A DNA stretch of 64,000 nucleotides from Adiantum capillus-veneris (lineage: Eukaryota > Streptophyta > Polypodiopsida > Polypodiales > Pteridaceae), in NCBI GenBank assembly GCA_014529385.2, contig CM043943.1, positions 151,971,592 to 152,035,591 of the forward strand. The letters are read 5' to 3'. Shown one piece after another: positions 25,485 through 38,074 of the stretch. The notes under the pieces were generated by a model, which did no database searches, was not told the origin of the DNA, and saw only the letters and a program-made list of their open reading frames with translations. A program made the translations under genes and the position numbers. The stretch's first letter is position 1; every line of letters starts with the position of its first letter.

Positions 25485-26839
25485 TCACCCCCAGAGCCTG
25501 CGCAAAGTCATCCCTCTTAACTCACCCACGTGCGCTACTAACCACCATCACCCTGCCTCTTTCCCTCTGCGTCGTTGCAGCAACGCGGGACTAACTTTGT
25601 CGCCATCGTCGTCATCACAGCCAACAGGGGAGCAGGTAAGGTGTTAGTTAATTTTATTTAGTGTTAGTTTTATTTAATAAAACTCAAAAAAAAAGAGTAA
25701 CCAAAATCTTTAAAACCCAAATAAAATAACAAGGGCCATAAAAAATCATTAAAAATAGAAGAATCTTCAAAAATCCAAAAAAATAGGACAAATACCTTTC
25801 TTTTTTTTTAAATCACAAAAAACAATAAAAAACCAAACATTCAAAAAGAAAAGAAGGATTTATAAATTTACCAAAAAAATCAAAAACATCTCTTAAAATT
25901 CACAAAAATATAAGAAAATTCAACAGAAGAGACAAAAACTTCACAAAAACCTCCTAAAAAATCAAAAATTACACAAATAATTCACAAAAATTATAGAAAA
26001 TTCATAAAAACTCACAAAAAATCCATAAAAAAGCAAAAATTGATCAGATAAATCACAAAAAATTTGTAAAATTCATAAAACACTTTTCAAAAACTCAAAA
26101 AACTTCAAAAACATTTATAAATATTCATAAAAATACCAAAAATTAGAAATTTCAATAAAAAATAAAAAGTAATAATAGTAGAAATAAGGGGAGAGGAGTC
26201 ATCGAAAGAGGTAAAAAAGCAAAAAGCAAAGCCGAGAGAGTCACACACCACAAAGCAAGCAAGTCGAGTAGAGCAGCCAAAGAAAAAATCGAGCAAACAA
26301 CGAAAAAGCCAGAAATAGCAGAGGAACATCTTAAAAAAGCGAGAAAAGAGGCCAACTCAAAGCCGTGGAGCGGCAAAAGAAATTTCAAAAATTTGTCGAA
26401 CACGAGTGAAAACAAAACCGCAAAAACTAAGAAATCAAGGTTGCATCGAAAGCTGACACGCTCGGATGCATTCACACGAAACTAAATTCAAAATTTTTGC
26501 GTCAAATTTGGCCACTAGGGCATTGTTCACGCGTCGAAATTGCAAGTCGAGGCTGAAAATAGGAGATTTTGGGTGAAAATTAGCAAGTGCGAGTTGCAAA
26601 ACTTGTGAGAGCTCCAAATTTGGACCTAGAAATAGGGGAAACATTAATAAACAGTTGGTAATCATTCGAACTAACATCATCACAGTTCTAGCCCAGTTTT
26701 CGAAGGTGTTGCCACAATTCAGACAAGAAGCTAGAATTAATCGTGCCGGGCCAAAAATTAGCGCGTGCAAGTAGCTACATTGCAAATTAAGCTTCCAATT
26801 GGATGAATAGGGGCACAAATCACATTGGATTGCAGGTTA
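23450..26839 (+). other. leader of element A, noncoding
   Basis: About 3.4 kb without coding motifs, with strong base-composition blocks: GTGTGTG bursts (24023-24303), T-rich 24390-24960, pyrimidine-rich 25080-25620, then A-rich 25640-26200. From about 26510 it resembles C (15415 onward: GGGCACAAATCACATTGGA). It would form the genomic RNA leader. The frames in it are low-complexity artefacts. Confidence 0.6.
25413..25480. repeat. (CT)34 microsatellite
   Basis: Uninterrupted CT run inside the pyrimidine-rich block of the A leader. Confidence 0.95.
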
Positions 26840-27031
26840 TGAAGGAGTACGAGCGGAAGTGCGACGCGAGAGAGAGTGCGAGAAGAAGAGCACGACGATA
26901 TGGTGAACTCGCTCTACTGTAATGTGTAGAGCATAGTGAGTTCTTATTAGGTTTTTACAAAAGAATATGTGTACATACCTGGCGGCCCGCCCACTTACCT
27001 GGGCGACCACATTGGGCTTTATACCCCAACA
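26840..27031 (-). repeat. copia LTR (3' LTR by gene direction)
   Basis: TGAAGGAGTACGAGCGG to TATACCCCAACA on the plus strand; identical to 32231-32422. In gene orientation it begins TGTTGGGG and ends CTTCA. Confidence 0.97.
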
Positions 27032-27042
27032 ACCTCCCACTT
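27032..27042 (-). other. copia polypurine tract
   Basis: On the minus strand AAGTGGGAGGT directly precedes the TGTTGGGG end of the LTR, the expected place of the plus-strand primer. Confidence 0.75.
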
Positions 27043-27108
27043 AAAGTCCAATGTGGTACTTTAAGTGTGAGAGAAGATAATATACAAGAGATGTAGAGAA
27101 GTGATGTA

Positions 27109-30100
27109 CTACCCTACACCTAACTGCTTGCGAAAATGCGCAAAGCTCTCTGAGGGAAGTCCTTTTGTAAGTAGATCAGCAGGATTTTCTGTGGTGTGAA
27201 CTTTGACAAGCTGAAGTTGCTTATACTCGAGCATTTCCCTGATGAAATGATACTTCACATCCACATCCTTTGTCTTTGAGTGATAAACTGGATTGCGAGC
27301 CAATTGTATAGCACTTTGACTATCACAATATAACACAGGCATCTCTTCTTTGATTCCCAAATCTATTACTAGTCGATTAAGCCAAATTGATTCTTTGCAT
27401 GCCTCTGATGCTGCAACATATTCAGCCTCTGTAGTAGACTGAGTAACACAATCTTGTAATCTAGAACGCCATGATACTGCTCCACCAGCCAATGTAAAGA
27501 CATACCCTGACGTAGACCTTCGGTTGTCTAAGTCACCTGCATAATCTGGGTCTGTAAAACCCTTTACACTTAGCTCCTAACTCCCATAGCATATACGCAT
27601 ACTCTTTGTAGCTTTCAGGTATCTCAATATTCCTTTCACTGCCTCCCAATGTTTCTTGCCTGGGTTTGACATGTATCGACTTACTACTCCCACTGCAAAT
27701 GCAATGTCTAGGCGAGTAGAAATCATTGCATACATCAAACTACCCACTGCAGACGCATATGGAATCTTATCCATTTAAGCCTGTTCTTCCTCAGACACAG
27801 GACAATCTTGTTTGCTAAGTTTCACATATGGTGGCAATGGAACACTCAATGCCTTTCCCTTCTCCATATTGAAACGTTGCAAAACCTTGTCAATATACTC
27901 TGTTTGAGATAACCAAATCAACTTCTTTGATCTGTCTCTCTCAATGCGCATACCAAGTATATGACTTGCCTCACCCATGTCTTTCATGTCAAACGATTTT
28001 GCCATCTTTGACTTCAAAGCTGAAATTTCTTCCAAGTGCTTGCCAGCAATCAGTATGTCATCCACATACAAAATAAGGATCAGCCAGCTACCATCCTTAG
28101 CCTTCTTTGTATATAGACAGTGATCGAACTCACTACGTTTGTAGCCTTGAGAAAGCATAAACTTGTGGAATATATGGTACCATGCCCTCGGTGATTGTTT
28201 TAAGCCATAAAGACTCTTTAACAACTGGCATACCCAATCTTCCTTGCCTTTTTCAACAAACCCTTCTGGCTGCTGCATGTAAATTTCCACATCTAAATCA
28301 CCATGCAAGAACGCTGTCTTGACATCCATTTGGTGCAACACCAAATCTAATATGGCAATCAATGCAAGAAAGCATCTCAATGTAGTCATCTTGACCACCG
28401 GAGAGAAGAATTCATCAAAGTAAATGCCTTGTTCTTGCTTAAATCCCTTGGCAACAAGCCTTGCTTTGTACTTTGGTTGACTATCATGAGCGGTGATCTT
28501 ATACCTGTAAACCCATTTACAGGGTAGAGCCTTTTTGCCCCGTGGTAATTTAACTAGCTTCCATGTCTAGTTTTTATGCACAGCTTTCATCTCTGACTGC
28601 ATGGCCAATTGCCAATTCCTGGAGTCCTTCATTTGCACTGCTTCCTTGTAACATGAAGGCTCATTGCAATCAGTCAACATGACATAGTTCATAGATGGAA
28701 CAAACCTATCAGGAGGTCGCGTGACACGTCCAGATCTACGCACAATAGGTGGCTCAGGCTCAACCACAACCTGTGGTTCCACTCTATCCTGTCCTTGCTC
28801 CTCTTGAGCCCTGACATTTTGTCTTGCACGTGCAGGTCCATGTTCTTGGAAGTCAACTCTTCTAATCTCCTCAACTTTCTCTGGTTTAGAATGATATTTG
28901 GCTTCATTAAAGTGAACATCATTGCTGCGGATAACCTTTCTGGATTCGGGATCCCAAAGTCTGTACCCCATCTCAACAGAATAACCATAGCCTAGAAAGA
29001 TGCACTTTCTACTCTTTGGCTCAAGTTTGTTCCTAAATTCCTTTGGAACGTGAGTATATGCCTCACAGCCAAAGACTCTGAGATGCTTGTATGAGGGCAT
29101 TTTGCCTGACCATACCATATCTGGCACTGAATCCTTCAGCAAAACCTTGCTAGGAGATCTATTTACAAGATGAACAGCTGTTGATACAGCTGTTCATCTT
29201 GCCAAATGGGTTTTGGGTTGAAGCTGTTGATACAGCTTCAACCCAAAACCCATTTGGCAACTGTGCATTAGACAACATACTTCTGACCTTCTCTTGTATG
29301 GTCCTATTCATCCTCTCAGCAACACCATTTTGAGGAGGATTGTAAGGAGCAGTAAGTTCACGTTTTATACCTTTTGACTCACAAAAGTCCTAAAAGGCCT
29401 TTGAAACATACTCTCCACCATTGTCAGTGCGTAAGCATTTAAGCTTCTTGCCACTTTGATTCTCCACAAGTGTCACAAACGTTTTGAAAACACTAAACGC
29501 TTCATCCTTGTGCTTGAGAAAGTAAACCCATACTTTCCTCGAGTAATCATCTATAAATGTCATAAAGTAAGAAGCTCCTCCTAGAGATAGGTTAGGCATA
29601 GGTCCACACAAATCACTATGAATAAGTGCCAATTGTGTATCTCTTCTACTGCTTCTATGCTTATGTAGCTGTTGTGTTTGCTTACCATACAGACAATATT
29701 CACAGAATTCAAAATCATTAAATGAAAAGCCAGGCAAATAACCAGAACGAGACAAGATTTCCATTCCCTTCTTGGACATATGTCCTAACCGGCTATGCCA
29801 CAAAGAAACGTTCGGCTGCTCGGTTACATTGATTACATTTTTAGAGACATTTGATACATAAATCATGTAAAGTCCTCCAGACTTTACTCCATGTGCTACT
29901 GTCATAGAACCCTTGGATATCTTCCACATGTTCTGTCCAAAAGTGGTGATGTAGCCAACATCATCAAGTAAACCTGTGCTAATCAAGCTCTTTGTAATTG
30001 CAGGAACATGTCTCACATTCTTCAGCGTGAAAGAAGAGCCATTCTGAAACTTTAATTGAACATCTCCAACACCTAAGATCTCACATGTCTGCCCATTGCC

Positions 30101-31135
30101 TAGCCGAACATGATCTTTAGTGGTCACATAAGAAGTAAACCACTCCTTGTTTTGAGACACATGAAGTGATGCCCCTGAGTCTATAATCCAGTCACTCAGT
30201 GCATTTCCATCAGATGCTATAAGAAGAGCTGAGTCCATTGTATTCTTCAAGAAGTAGATGTCTCCTGACACTAGACTGTCATCCTCTGCAACAGTGTTTG
30301 TCACATTTATTTCTTGAATCTTCACTGAGGACTTGTTCTTCTCACCATGGTCTTCAAATTTCTCTTTGCCTTTTTCTGCTTTCCATTCTCTGCAGTCTCT
30401 TTTCATGTGACCCTTCTTGCCACAATGGTAGCATTCTATGTCACTCTTGCCTTTCGCACTGCGGGACTTGCTACGAGACTGATTCCTCTTTCCACCTTTG
30501 TACTTTTCTTTGGTCCTTCCCCTGACAACTAAGGCTGTTCCTTTGCCTTTGTCCATTGTCTTTCTATTGGTTTCTTCAGTAAGCAGACTTCCTTCTACAC
30601 CTGCTATGTTCAAACCATCTGGAGGTGCAGAATTACTCAAAGCTGTGCGAAAAGTGTCCCAACTTTTCGGCAATGTGATCAACAGGAACATAGCTCTAAC
30701 AGGTTCATCAAACTTGACACCTTGAGCTGACAACTGACTATAGATTGTGTTGAATTCATTCAGATGATTGGACATAGGTGTCCCTTCTTTCATCTTCAAG
30801 TCAACAAGCTTCTTAAGCCAGTATACCTGTGAAGCTGCACTCTGCTTCTCATAAAGATCACTCAGCTTTAACCATGCTTGATAAGCCGACATCTCGTCTG
30901 CTACATTGAAGTAAACGCTTTCTACCAAAGTCAGCATAATGGTAGAAAGTGCCAATTCATCCATTTCGCTCCATTCATCTTCGTCCATATCTTCTAGTTT
31001 TATCCCCTTGAGCTTTATAGGTTTTATCTGCTTCTTTTGTACCAACACGTGCGAAATCTGCTTCTTCCACAATGGGAAATTGGTTCCATCCAGCTTCTTG
31101 ATATTGTAAAGAGAAGTGTCCTGTGATCCAGCCAT
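27109..31135 (-). pseudogene. copia gag-pol polyprotein, nearly intact
   Basis: Start ATG at 31135 (MAGSQDTSLYNIKKLDGTNF). Order: Gag with knuckle CYHCGKKGHMKRDC (CX2CX4HX4C), protease WIIDSGASLHVS, integrase GAG_pre region LWHSRLGHMSKKG, integrase core HSDLCGPM...DDYSRKVW...TDNGGEY, then RT (QMDVKTAFLHGDL, YVDDILIAG) and RNase H (TQSTTEAEYVAASEA; VKYHFIREM). It ends near 27109. It is broken by four in-frame stops (TAG after KAF near 29390; TAG after HKN near 28567; TAA after EEQA near 27775; TAG after YGS near 27577) and by a 46-bp foldback insertion at 29187-29232 that alone accounts for the frame change. One copy of a copia polyprotein is normally about 1,300-1,400 residues, which fits. 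Confidence 0.95.
29167..29260. repeat. paired perfect hairpins from a template switch
   Basis: Hairpin 1: 14-bp arms 29167-29180 and 29187-29200. Hairpin 2: 28-bp arms 29199-29226 and 29233-29260. Both have the same loop, TTGATA. Relative to the expected integrase coding sequence, 46 bp have been added as an inverted copy of the flanking DNA. Confidence 0.93.
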
Positions 31136-32216
31136 AGCTACGCTTCACAGTGGTTTACTTTCCTGGGAAAAATTCGGCAGAGTTTCCCCTGTAAACTGAC
31201 CTCTGAACCAATATCAACTTGTCAAATGAACCAAGAAAGCTTCAGATTCTGCAGAAATTTTGGCAGAGTCTCCTTTGTAAAATGGCTCTGGTGTACTAAA
31301 AACAGACCAAAAAATAGCTCAAAAAACAGTCTCTCTGACACTGTAAGCTACGGGTAAACATGTCCTGCACCTGTACTGTCTCTCACTGTCCTGTCACTAT
31401 CCTATAAGCATAGACCGCGACAATGCCTCAACGGCAGTAAAGCAAAGATGCAATCCCAATTGTCTAACTCACAGTCAATACATCCTAGCTGCCTATCTAA
31501 GGGTGCTCGAGGGATCGCTCCAAGACCTGTATCACCGAAAGGATCTCAACATTCGAGAATCCCCCAGCTCAATAAAACCTCACTCGACCCTCAACAAAGG
31601 CTACAGTAAATCTGACAGTACATAGACTTCCCACAAAGTCATACATCCACAAATTTCCCACTATATGCTGTAACCGCTACGGCGGTTGTTTGCTGCGTGA
31701 CTCACAGCCAGCAAACCCTCAACAAACATACATCATCTCTGACAATACATCCCATGTGGAAGTACCTGCAATGTCAGGATGAAATCTGGAATATCAAGCA
31801 GCAAACACAAGCTACCTGATGAACTAGTGGATGTCGCCTACAGTCTGTGTGTAGATGTGCCCGTGTCGTATGTGACACGCCTCCAAGAACTGTGAGCCGT
31901 CCTTCGATGTGTAGACAGCCACAAATCAACACTCTGGGAGTGTCGATATCCTCAGCACCTGCAGTCGTAGGCCGAAAACCCCAAATTTGCAAAGTCGGAT
32001 CTGCACCCGTCGAGACCACGTAGTCGAAAATGGCCTGCACAGACCTTTGTCGAAGTCGAACGGTGGCCGAGATGACCTCAGAATGAAATTCTGAGAACAC
32101 CAAGCCCTTCGGGCTGTCCCACAGGATTTGGGGCCGTGTCTTCGCCTGTCAAATTTCACTCCAATCTGAGTTGGTGACTCTAGCCTCCTGCAGTGCTACC
32201 CCGAGCCTCGATCTGA
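31136..32216 (-). other. copia 5' untranslated leader
   Basis: About 1.1 kb between PBS and gag ATG. Frames here have no retroelement motifs. A small inverted repeat (AACCGC...GCGGTT, about 31672-31687) is present. Confidence 0.6.
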
Positions 32217-32228
32217 GCTCTGATACCA
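32217..32228 (-). other. copia primer-binding site, initiator tRNA-Met
   Basis: The minus strand reads TGGTATCAGAGC, the standard plant copia PBS complementary to tRNA-iMet, 2 bp inside the 5' LTR. Confidence 0.95.
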
Positions 32229-32230
32229 GT

Positions 32231-32422
32231 TGAAGGAGTACGAGCGGAAGTGCGACGCGAGAGAGAGTGCGAGAAGAAGAGCACGACGATATGGTGAACT
32301 CGCTCTACTGTAATGTGTAGAGCATAGTGAGTTCTTATTAGGTTTTTACAAAAGAATATGTGTACATACCTGGCGGCCCGCCCACTTACCTGGGCGACCA
32401 CATTGGGCTTTATACCCCAACA
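32231..32422 (-). repeat. copia LTR (5' LTR by gene direction)
   Basis: Identical to 26840-27031 by direct reading; followed on the plus strand by AGTTA and resumption of element A. Confidence 0.97.
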
Positions 32423-32427
32423 AGTTA

Positions 32428-33126
32428 GGCTATTCAAAGCCCAGATTTCATCATTTCAAAGATCGTAGTCAATTATGACACTTTCGAGCTAGAGTTAATC
32501 AACTCTTGTGTGTCTGAAGCGCAGTCAACTGCCAAAATTGCTTTGACACAAGAATTTTTATCAAGCCGAAGCAGGAGAAATTTTGCTAATCAACACTAGG
32601 ATCTGCTAAGAGACATTTTTTATAGATTGAGCCAACGTGGACTCAAGTCGAGCCGAGTACAGCAGAGCAAGCTAGTAGTAGTGGAAACATCGACACAAGC
32701 ACAAAAGAGCAGCTTCTACAACTATATGGCTACAATGGCGATAAAGTCTTATATGTAGATTCAAAAGGCCATGGATACTTAATGAGCAGCAAAAGCAGCA
32801 CGGGAGACACGATTCTATTCATAAGAGTAAAGCCAGATGTAGAAAGCTCCCAAATGTTCACAGACTTCAGTGAAGCCAAGTATTGCAAGCTCAAAGATGA
32901 AGTGCAGATAGAAGTGCAAAAAATTGACCCGAGTGGTTATCCAAAAATCTGTACAAGTCAACAAAACATACAGTCGGTGCATATGCAATCAGGGTCATTG
33001 TACATGGATTATAGTGGTCAGATCTATAGTAGAGAACCAAAAATGGAATATCTAATAGATCAACCAATAGAAGCCAATCTAATGAGAGAACCGAGTCAAA
33101 AAGACAGTAAAAAGGTCAAGATGGAG
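32428..33126 (+). pseudogene. element A leader end and gag part 1, split by MULE
   Basis: Resumes element A after the copia insertion. Coding is open from about 32710: QLLQLYGYNGDKVLYVDSKG, then ILFIRVKPDVESSQMFTDFS, YCKLKDEVQIEVQKIDPSGY and HMQSGSLYMDYSGQIY. It is homologous to C at 15790-16163. The frame is intact over about 135 codons until the MULE boundary in KKVKMEE; the gene continues at 43856. It probably encodes the Gag N-terminal part of the non-autonomous element. Confidence 0.55.
33118..33126. other. left TSD of MULE (AAGATGGAG)
   Basis: AAGATGGAG is repeated at 43847-43855; 9 bp is the typical Mutator duplication. C shows the single, uninterrupted site (GGTCAGGATGGAGCAGTC near 16186). 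Confidence 0.93.
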
Positions 33127-33170
33127 GAGTGTCAATTTTTTTAAAGCTTTTCATTTGGAGCTTTCTCACA
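33127..33170 (+). repeat. MULE left terminal inverted repeat
   Basis: GAGTGTCAATTTTTTTAAAG, then the core 33145-33166. Pairs with the complement of 43803-43846; outside the core similarity is modest. Confidence 0.85.
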
Positions 33171-33606
33171 TAGTTTAGGTCTTTCTAAGTTGCATGCAAC
33201 CACAAGAGTGTTCACTTCGATGTTTCTAAGTTTTATCTATTTTAGCAAGTTTGATGCATGTACTCCAATCCCTTCACAACAACACTAGTGTATTAAAAAA
33301 AACTCCAACCTAACCCAAACTTCTATGTATGTCATTCTTGTAGAGAAACCTACAAGGCTTCAGCAAAAAAAAACTACTATTTTTGCACATGTCAAAGTTA
33401 AATACCCAAAACAATTTTTCACATGCTACAAGCACTACCATCAATTCAAATAAAGATTCCTCAAAAGCATTAGTCTTTATGGTCCAAAATAGTACAAGGA
33501 AAAAAGCATGCCATCGAAGAGATTGTTTTACTGGGAAATGCCAAAATAAAGCCTCACAAAGTGTACGAATCACCCACCAAAATGTCAAAACAAATTGAGC
33601 AAACTA

Positions 33607-36600
33607 CTAGGCATTTATTTTTCTCTGCTTCTTTGAAGGCGTAAACCGTCGGGGTTGATTCAAGATGAAAGTGAGATCTCTTTCACGTAGTGCTGGTTGA
33701 TGTATAATCATATGCTGCTTACCATCCAACCCAAGGATTTGTGTGTAGACAAAGTATAGGTGCTTACAAGCCAAGTAAGATTTTGTTGCTTTCTCCCAGC
33801 CTTGAAAATCAAGGCATGTACAGTAGGGCTCCATAGCCTCATGCACATCATATACATCTTGCGTTAATATCTTGAACACAGCATGACAAGCAGGCACCAA
33901 AATTATCTCTTGCACAAAACAAGCTTCCATACGTGCTCCTATTTCCATGCATTTACTTGCCTCCTTAGAGACACCGGACCTCCATTTTTTGCTACGCTTG
34001 CCAGAGGTTCCCACTGTCTCCCTTTCCTTGACAGCCTTTGGAGAAGGAGCTCTAATCACAAAACCTGCCCCTAGCAAACCAACATACTCCTCCTTTGATA
34101 CACATGTTCCACTCTCTACTAGCCAAGTTGTTGGCCTTTCCGGTGGTGACAATACTTAGTTGGCCACAACTTCAAGGTGATGCACATCATGGCCACAAAA
34201 CCACATCCATTGGTGTTGCCTTTGGTCTTTGTAAGTCTCTCTCCCCAAAAGCATGGGCCCACAAGTCCTGGAGACCTACTTTGCATGACATTCTCACATC
34301 TTCTCCCTTCAAGCACACCAAAGCACTTACGAGAGACATTTTGAGGCATTCTTCCTATTGCCCAATGACCCCTTGGCACAGCAATCTCAAAATCACCAAT
34401 GACGTATTCACTAATAGAAGGTATGGTGTCATCTATTATGTCATTATTTGCATGAATCTCCTCATCTGTGGAGTCTGCATTCACATAAAATCTTTGTCCC
34501 TCTTGCTTCATGTCCATATCAAACAAAATCTTTCATGGTCGTTCGCGCTCTTTTCGTTGTCTAGACTCCATCACATAGCCAGGCTTATGAGAAGCTGTTT
34601 CTGCAAATCCTCTAGCCTTCTTTCTTTACACAGTTTCCCTGTCTCCATGCAATTAAGGTTGCCCATAAAATGGTGTGCCTGCCACACTGCCCCTTGGAGA
34701 GCACGTGCCAACACAAGTGGGCTAAGAGTTTTTTCTTTATTTTTTGATCTCTCTAGATATGTTTGCATATCTGGACCAAGCCCTATGTATCTACCTATTA
34801 GATATCCATGTTGCTTTGTGCATTGAATGTAAGCATTGATGACATCAGTGATGCATGCATCATACAAAGAAATTTTTTTGCTACCGCCTTCTCCAGCAAG
34901 CCAAAATGCATGAATGGTCTCTGACAAATTGGTACTAGGAATTTGAGCTTTTCCCCAAGGACTCATAGATATCTGCATTCCACCCAAAAAAAACTTTGAA
35001 TTAGTGAAACAAAAAAATAGAGAAGGTCGTGGTGAGGCTCATGATTGTATCATACTTCATTGTGTAAGCTACCCCAGTGAGATATCCTTGTCTCCCACCA
35101 CTTGAACCATTTCTCCAATGACTTGATATTCTCACTTGCAACATTATCTTCCCACCATCTTCTAATTGCTTCTGCTTGCTTCATTGCCAAACCCATTGTC
35201 CTTGAATTGCGCCAAGTCTCACACATGTCTTTGTGGATACAAAACTTTTCTTTGGCTATATATTTTCTAGTATGTTTATGTAGACTTTGCTCCCAGTGGA
35301 AGAGACAGGACCTTTCCCTTCCAATCATGACGTTATTTGGCCCTTCATTGAAAACTGTACGCACGGCAGCCCAATTAGCTCCAGCCTCATCGGCCATAAA
35401 TCCTGCAAAGTCTGCTGATGGATAACCTTCTTGAGCCAACCCCTTATTAAGAGATTTCCAAAATAGGACTTGTGTGTCTGTATCCTCCTCTTTGGTGTCA
35501 CAAACCGCTATAACCATCAATCCCTTCAAACTAAAAAAATGACAAATCTTAGCTACAAAAAGTTTGCAAATGTGCAATAACAAAATGCTACAACACACCA
35601 AAACACTACCTCGGATCATAGATAGAGCATGACATAGTTGCCCATCCATCTGTTATGTGTGTGTGATCAAAATGTACCCAAGAAGCACTCAAATCTCTAA
35701 CGCATGCGATTGACAAGGTCTATACCAGACCTGGACCTTTTGTTGACATCTTAAAGATGTAGCACTTATCATTTGGCCCACCTTACCCAGGGAAAGGACT
35801 TCCATGAAAGTAAGGAAAGTGACATTTTTTCTTCAAAAGCATAATGTGGTCAAACCCATCCCCAACAATCAAGTGTTGTTGTCTTTTCTCAGTAGCTACC
35901 ATTATCTTAAATCGGTCAAAAAAAAAGCCATAAATCAAAATAACCTTATAGTACTGAAAAATCGAAATGTTAAACGTTTTACCTTTGATTTTGAACTAAA
36001 GGAATCATTTCTTCCAATACATTTGAGAGCTCTGACTCCCCCATTTTTAGTTCATCTGAACCAACAATAGCATAAGCCAATAATTGTCTGGCAACAATCA
36101 TCTAAACTCTTCTTGGTCCACTGCTTCTATCCACCTTCAAGACAATTGCAACCATCTTCCGCATTTTCTCTATTGTGGCTCTTGACGTACCTGCTTGAAC
36201 TTCATGTAGATGATGACCTACATGAATCATCATTCTTGTAAGCTTCGGATCTGAGGGTAAAATGAAGTACACTTTGCAAGAACAAGTACACTCACAGAAA
36301 ACAATTTTTTTGCAATAATGACAAGTGCTACGTAGGCTTTCGTCTTCACATAGAAGCCCTTTGCTGACTTGCTTATCTAGGTAACCATGAAAGAAGGATA
36401 CATTGAACTTGGTTTTGTTCAAATAATAGGGACAAAGAACTCTGTGACAAACTAATGACCCCAAGCAATAACTAAGCCTAACAGTACACTTTATGGACAT
36501 GTTAGTTTTATGTGGCCTAGTCCAAAAATGACCATCAAATTTTTGCTCCATCCCTTCCATCCTTTTAAAACCTTCTTCAATGGGAGGTAGCTCAAAGGAA

Positions 36601-37190
36601 TTGTCACCATCATAAACCTGTGGATGCTCGGTCACCTATTTGATTCTCTTGCTATTGTTTATCAAGTGTTGTAGTCTAAAACATGTTTTGCTACCTAAAA
36701 TCCAAGGAATGATGGAGTTTTTTGTAAAATCATGAACGTCATCACCGTTGCACTCCAATCTTTGCTGTTTGTCAAATGGCTCAGTTTCCTCTTGCATTGA
36801 TGGATTGTTTATCTCAAAACAATCTTCTTTTGCACATGGAAACTGACTGTTGATGCTTGTTATGCCTGGTTTAGCACCAAAATCACTCTCCTCGCTATCT
36901 GTAATATAGAGCATATCACTAGAATGTTCAATGAAATACTCAGAAGAGAGAGAAGAGTCCAATAAAAAGTGCTCATTTCCGTCAATATCCTACTCCAAGG
37001 GGGTTTCCATATACATTTTCTCCAACCCGATGTAAACTATTGCTTTCAGACATGTAAATTTGTAGTTTGGAGGAAGAAGACACTGTAGATAATATCTGTT
37101 GAGCAAGAGTTTGTTGTGTCGAAGCTCTACTTCCCTAGTGTGTGTCTCTTTTCCAAGTGTCCAAGAGAGAGTTACTCTGTCCATCTCCAT
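33607..37190 (-). pseudogene. MULE-type transposase with SWIM zinc finger
   Basis: Reading on the minus strand. Exon 1 (37190-36102) is one frame with two TAG stops; it includes a Cys/His-rich part (CPYYLNKTKFN, YCKKIVFCECTCSCK, MMIHVGHHLHEV), probably the DNA-binding region. Exon 35719-35610 gives HFDHTHITDGW, the first catalytic Asp; an intron 35609-35531 (GT...AG) joins it to MVIAVCDTKEEDTDTQ, then FMADEAGANWAAV (second Asp) and CLFHWEQSLHK (the C..H motif of MULE transposases). An intron near 35049-34977 leads to STNLSETIHAFW, the likely catalytic Glu region. The C-terminus has YCTCLDFQGW...LACKH (33760-33825), a SWIM CxCxnCxH finger. Stops and at least one frameshift near 34150 inactivate it. 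Confidence 0.8.
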
Positions 37191-38074
37191 ACCAAGACAA
37201 AGGGAGCAGTTGGTTTTCTAAACCTAATAAAAAGTTCTTGCAAAAATATAAAACATAATTTTTGCACTTAGAGAGCACAAATCAGTGACTGCCAGATAAT
37301 AAATGCGATGGTCGCTCATTGTTGCTTTATAATTAATGCCGACAGCTATAATTGTAATATAATATCCTCTCCTAGTTCTTTTATAATTAAAGCAATCATA
37401 ATTAAATATTCTCTCTTCACTCATAACGTAAGGCAGAAACTTTATTTTTACGAGGTAAAAGAAGCTCACAATCATTACTAAAGAATTGAAGGTATTCTTT
37501 CTCTAAAAACTTGAACTCATAAAAAGGAACTGGGGACTATGGAGTTCAGAGAGTTCCTTAATAAAAAGGGAGTGGGGACTGCGGAGTTTAGAGATGGTGG
37601 TCACAAATCATCAGATTATCATATAATTTTTCTTAAGATTGTAGGTATTATTAGAAATCCCTTAAATTTGAAGGTGGATTAAGTTTTTTTCAATAAGGGG
37701 TTTATCTCATTATGGTGGTTATTTGTCTGCACGGGGTGGGTCCCCTTGCTAGCCGATGTATCTGATCTCTTTATGTCTCCTTTTTTGAGCTCCTTATGTC
37801 TCTATGATGCCCTGGCTCGGATGATGAGCAGGGCTGATTTTTTGCTTGATAATATAATCTTACTCACTTCTGTGAGTTCTGCTAAAAAAACAAAAAAAAA
37901 GGTTTATTTCAATAAACCTAAGCTACACAAAGTCAAAATTTGCACAAAACCTAAGTTTTTTTGAAGACCTAAGGTTTCGAAGTTCTGCAATTCATGGCTG
38001 GAGCTCTGCAATTCATGGCTGGAGTTTAGCAGGTAGAACTTTATCTGCATTCCTCTCCTCCTCCATCTCTTCCT
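37191..38074. other. noncoding between MULE genes
   Basis: AT-rich, upstream of the transposase on its strand. A degenerate repeat (GGGGACTATGGAGTTCAGAG and GGGGACTGCGGAGTTTAGAG, 37530-37593) is visible. It is the probable promoter side of the transposase gene. Confidence 0.5.

Larger units (their letters stand above)
26840..32422 (-). mobile_element. young Ty1/copia element nested in A
   Basis: 5,583 bp bounded by two 192-bp LTRs that read identically, with the genes on the minus strand. The PBS lies beside the right LTR and the PPT beside the left. The flanks share GTTA (GGTTA before, AGTTA after), a probable 5-bp TSD with one change. C at 15494 shows the uninterrupted target. Length and order (gag, PR, INT, RT, RH) match Tnt1/Tork-like elements. 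Confidence 0.97.

Noticed and set aside
27109-31135. Stop codons in the copia polyprotein as sites of RNA editing
   Set aside because: Nothing in the sequence supports nuclear editing; C to T decay or a defective parent is simpler.
34095-34826. 243-codon plus-strand frame
   Set aside because: Antisense to transposase exons that carry recognisable motifs.
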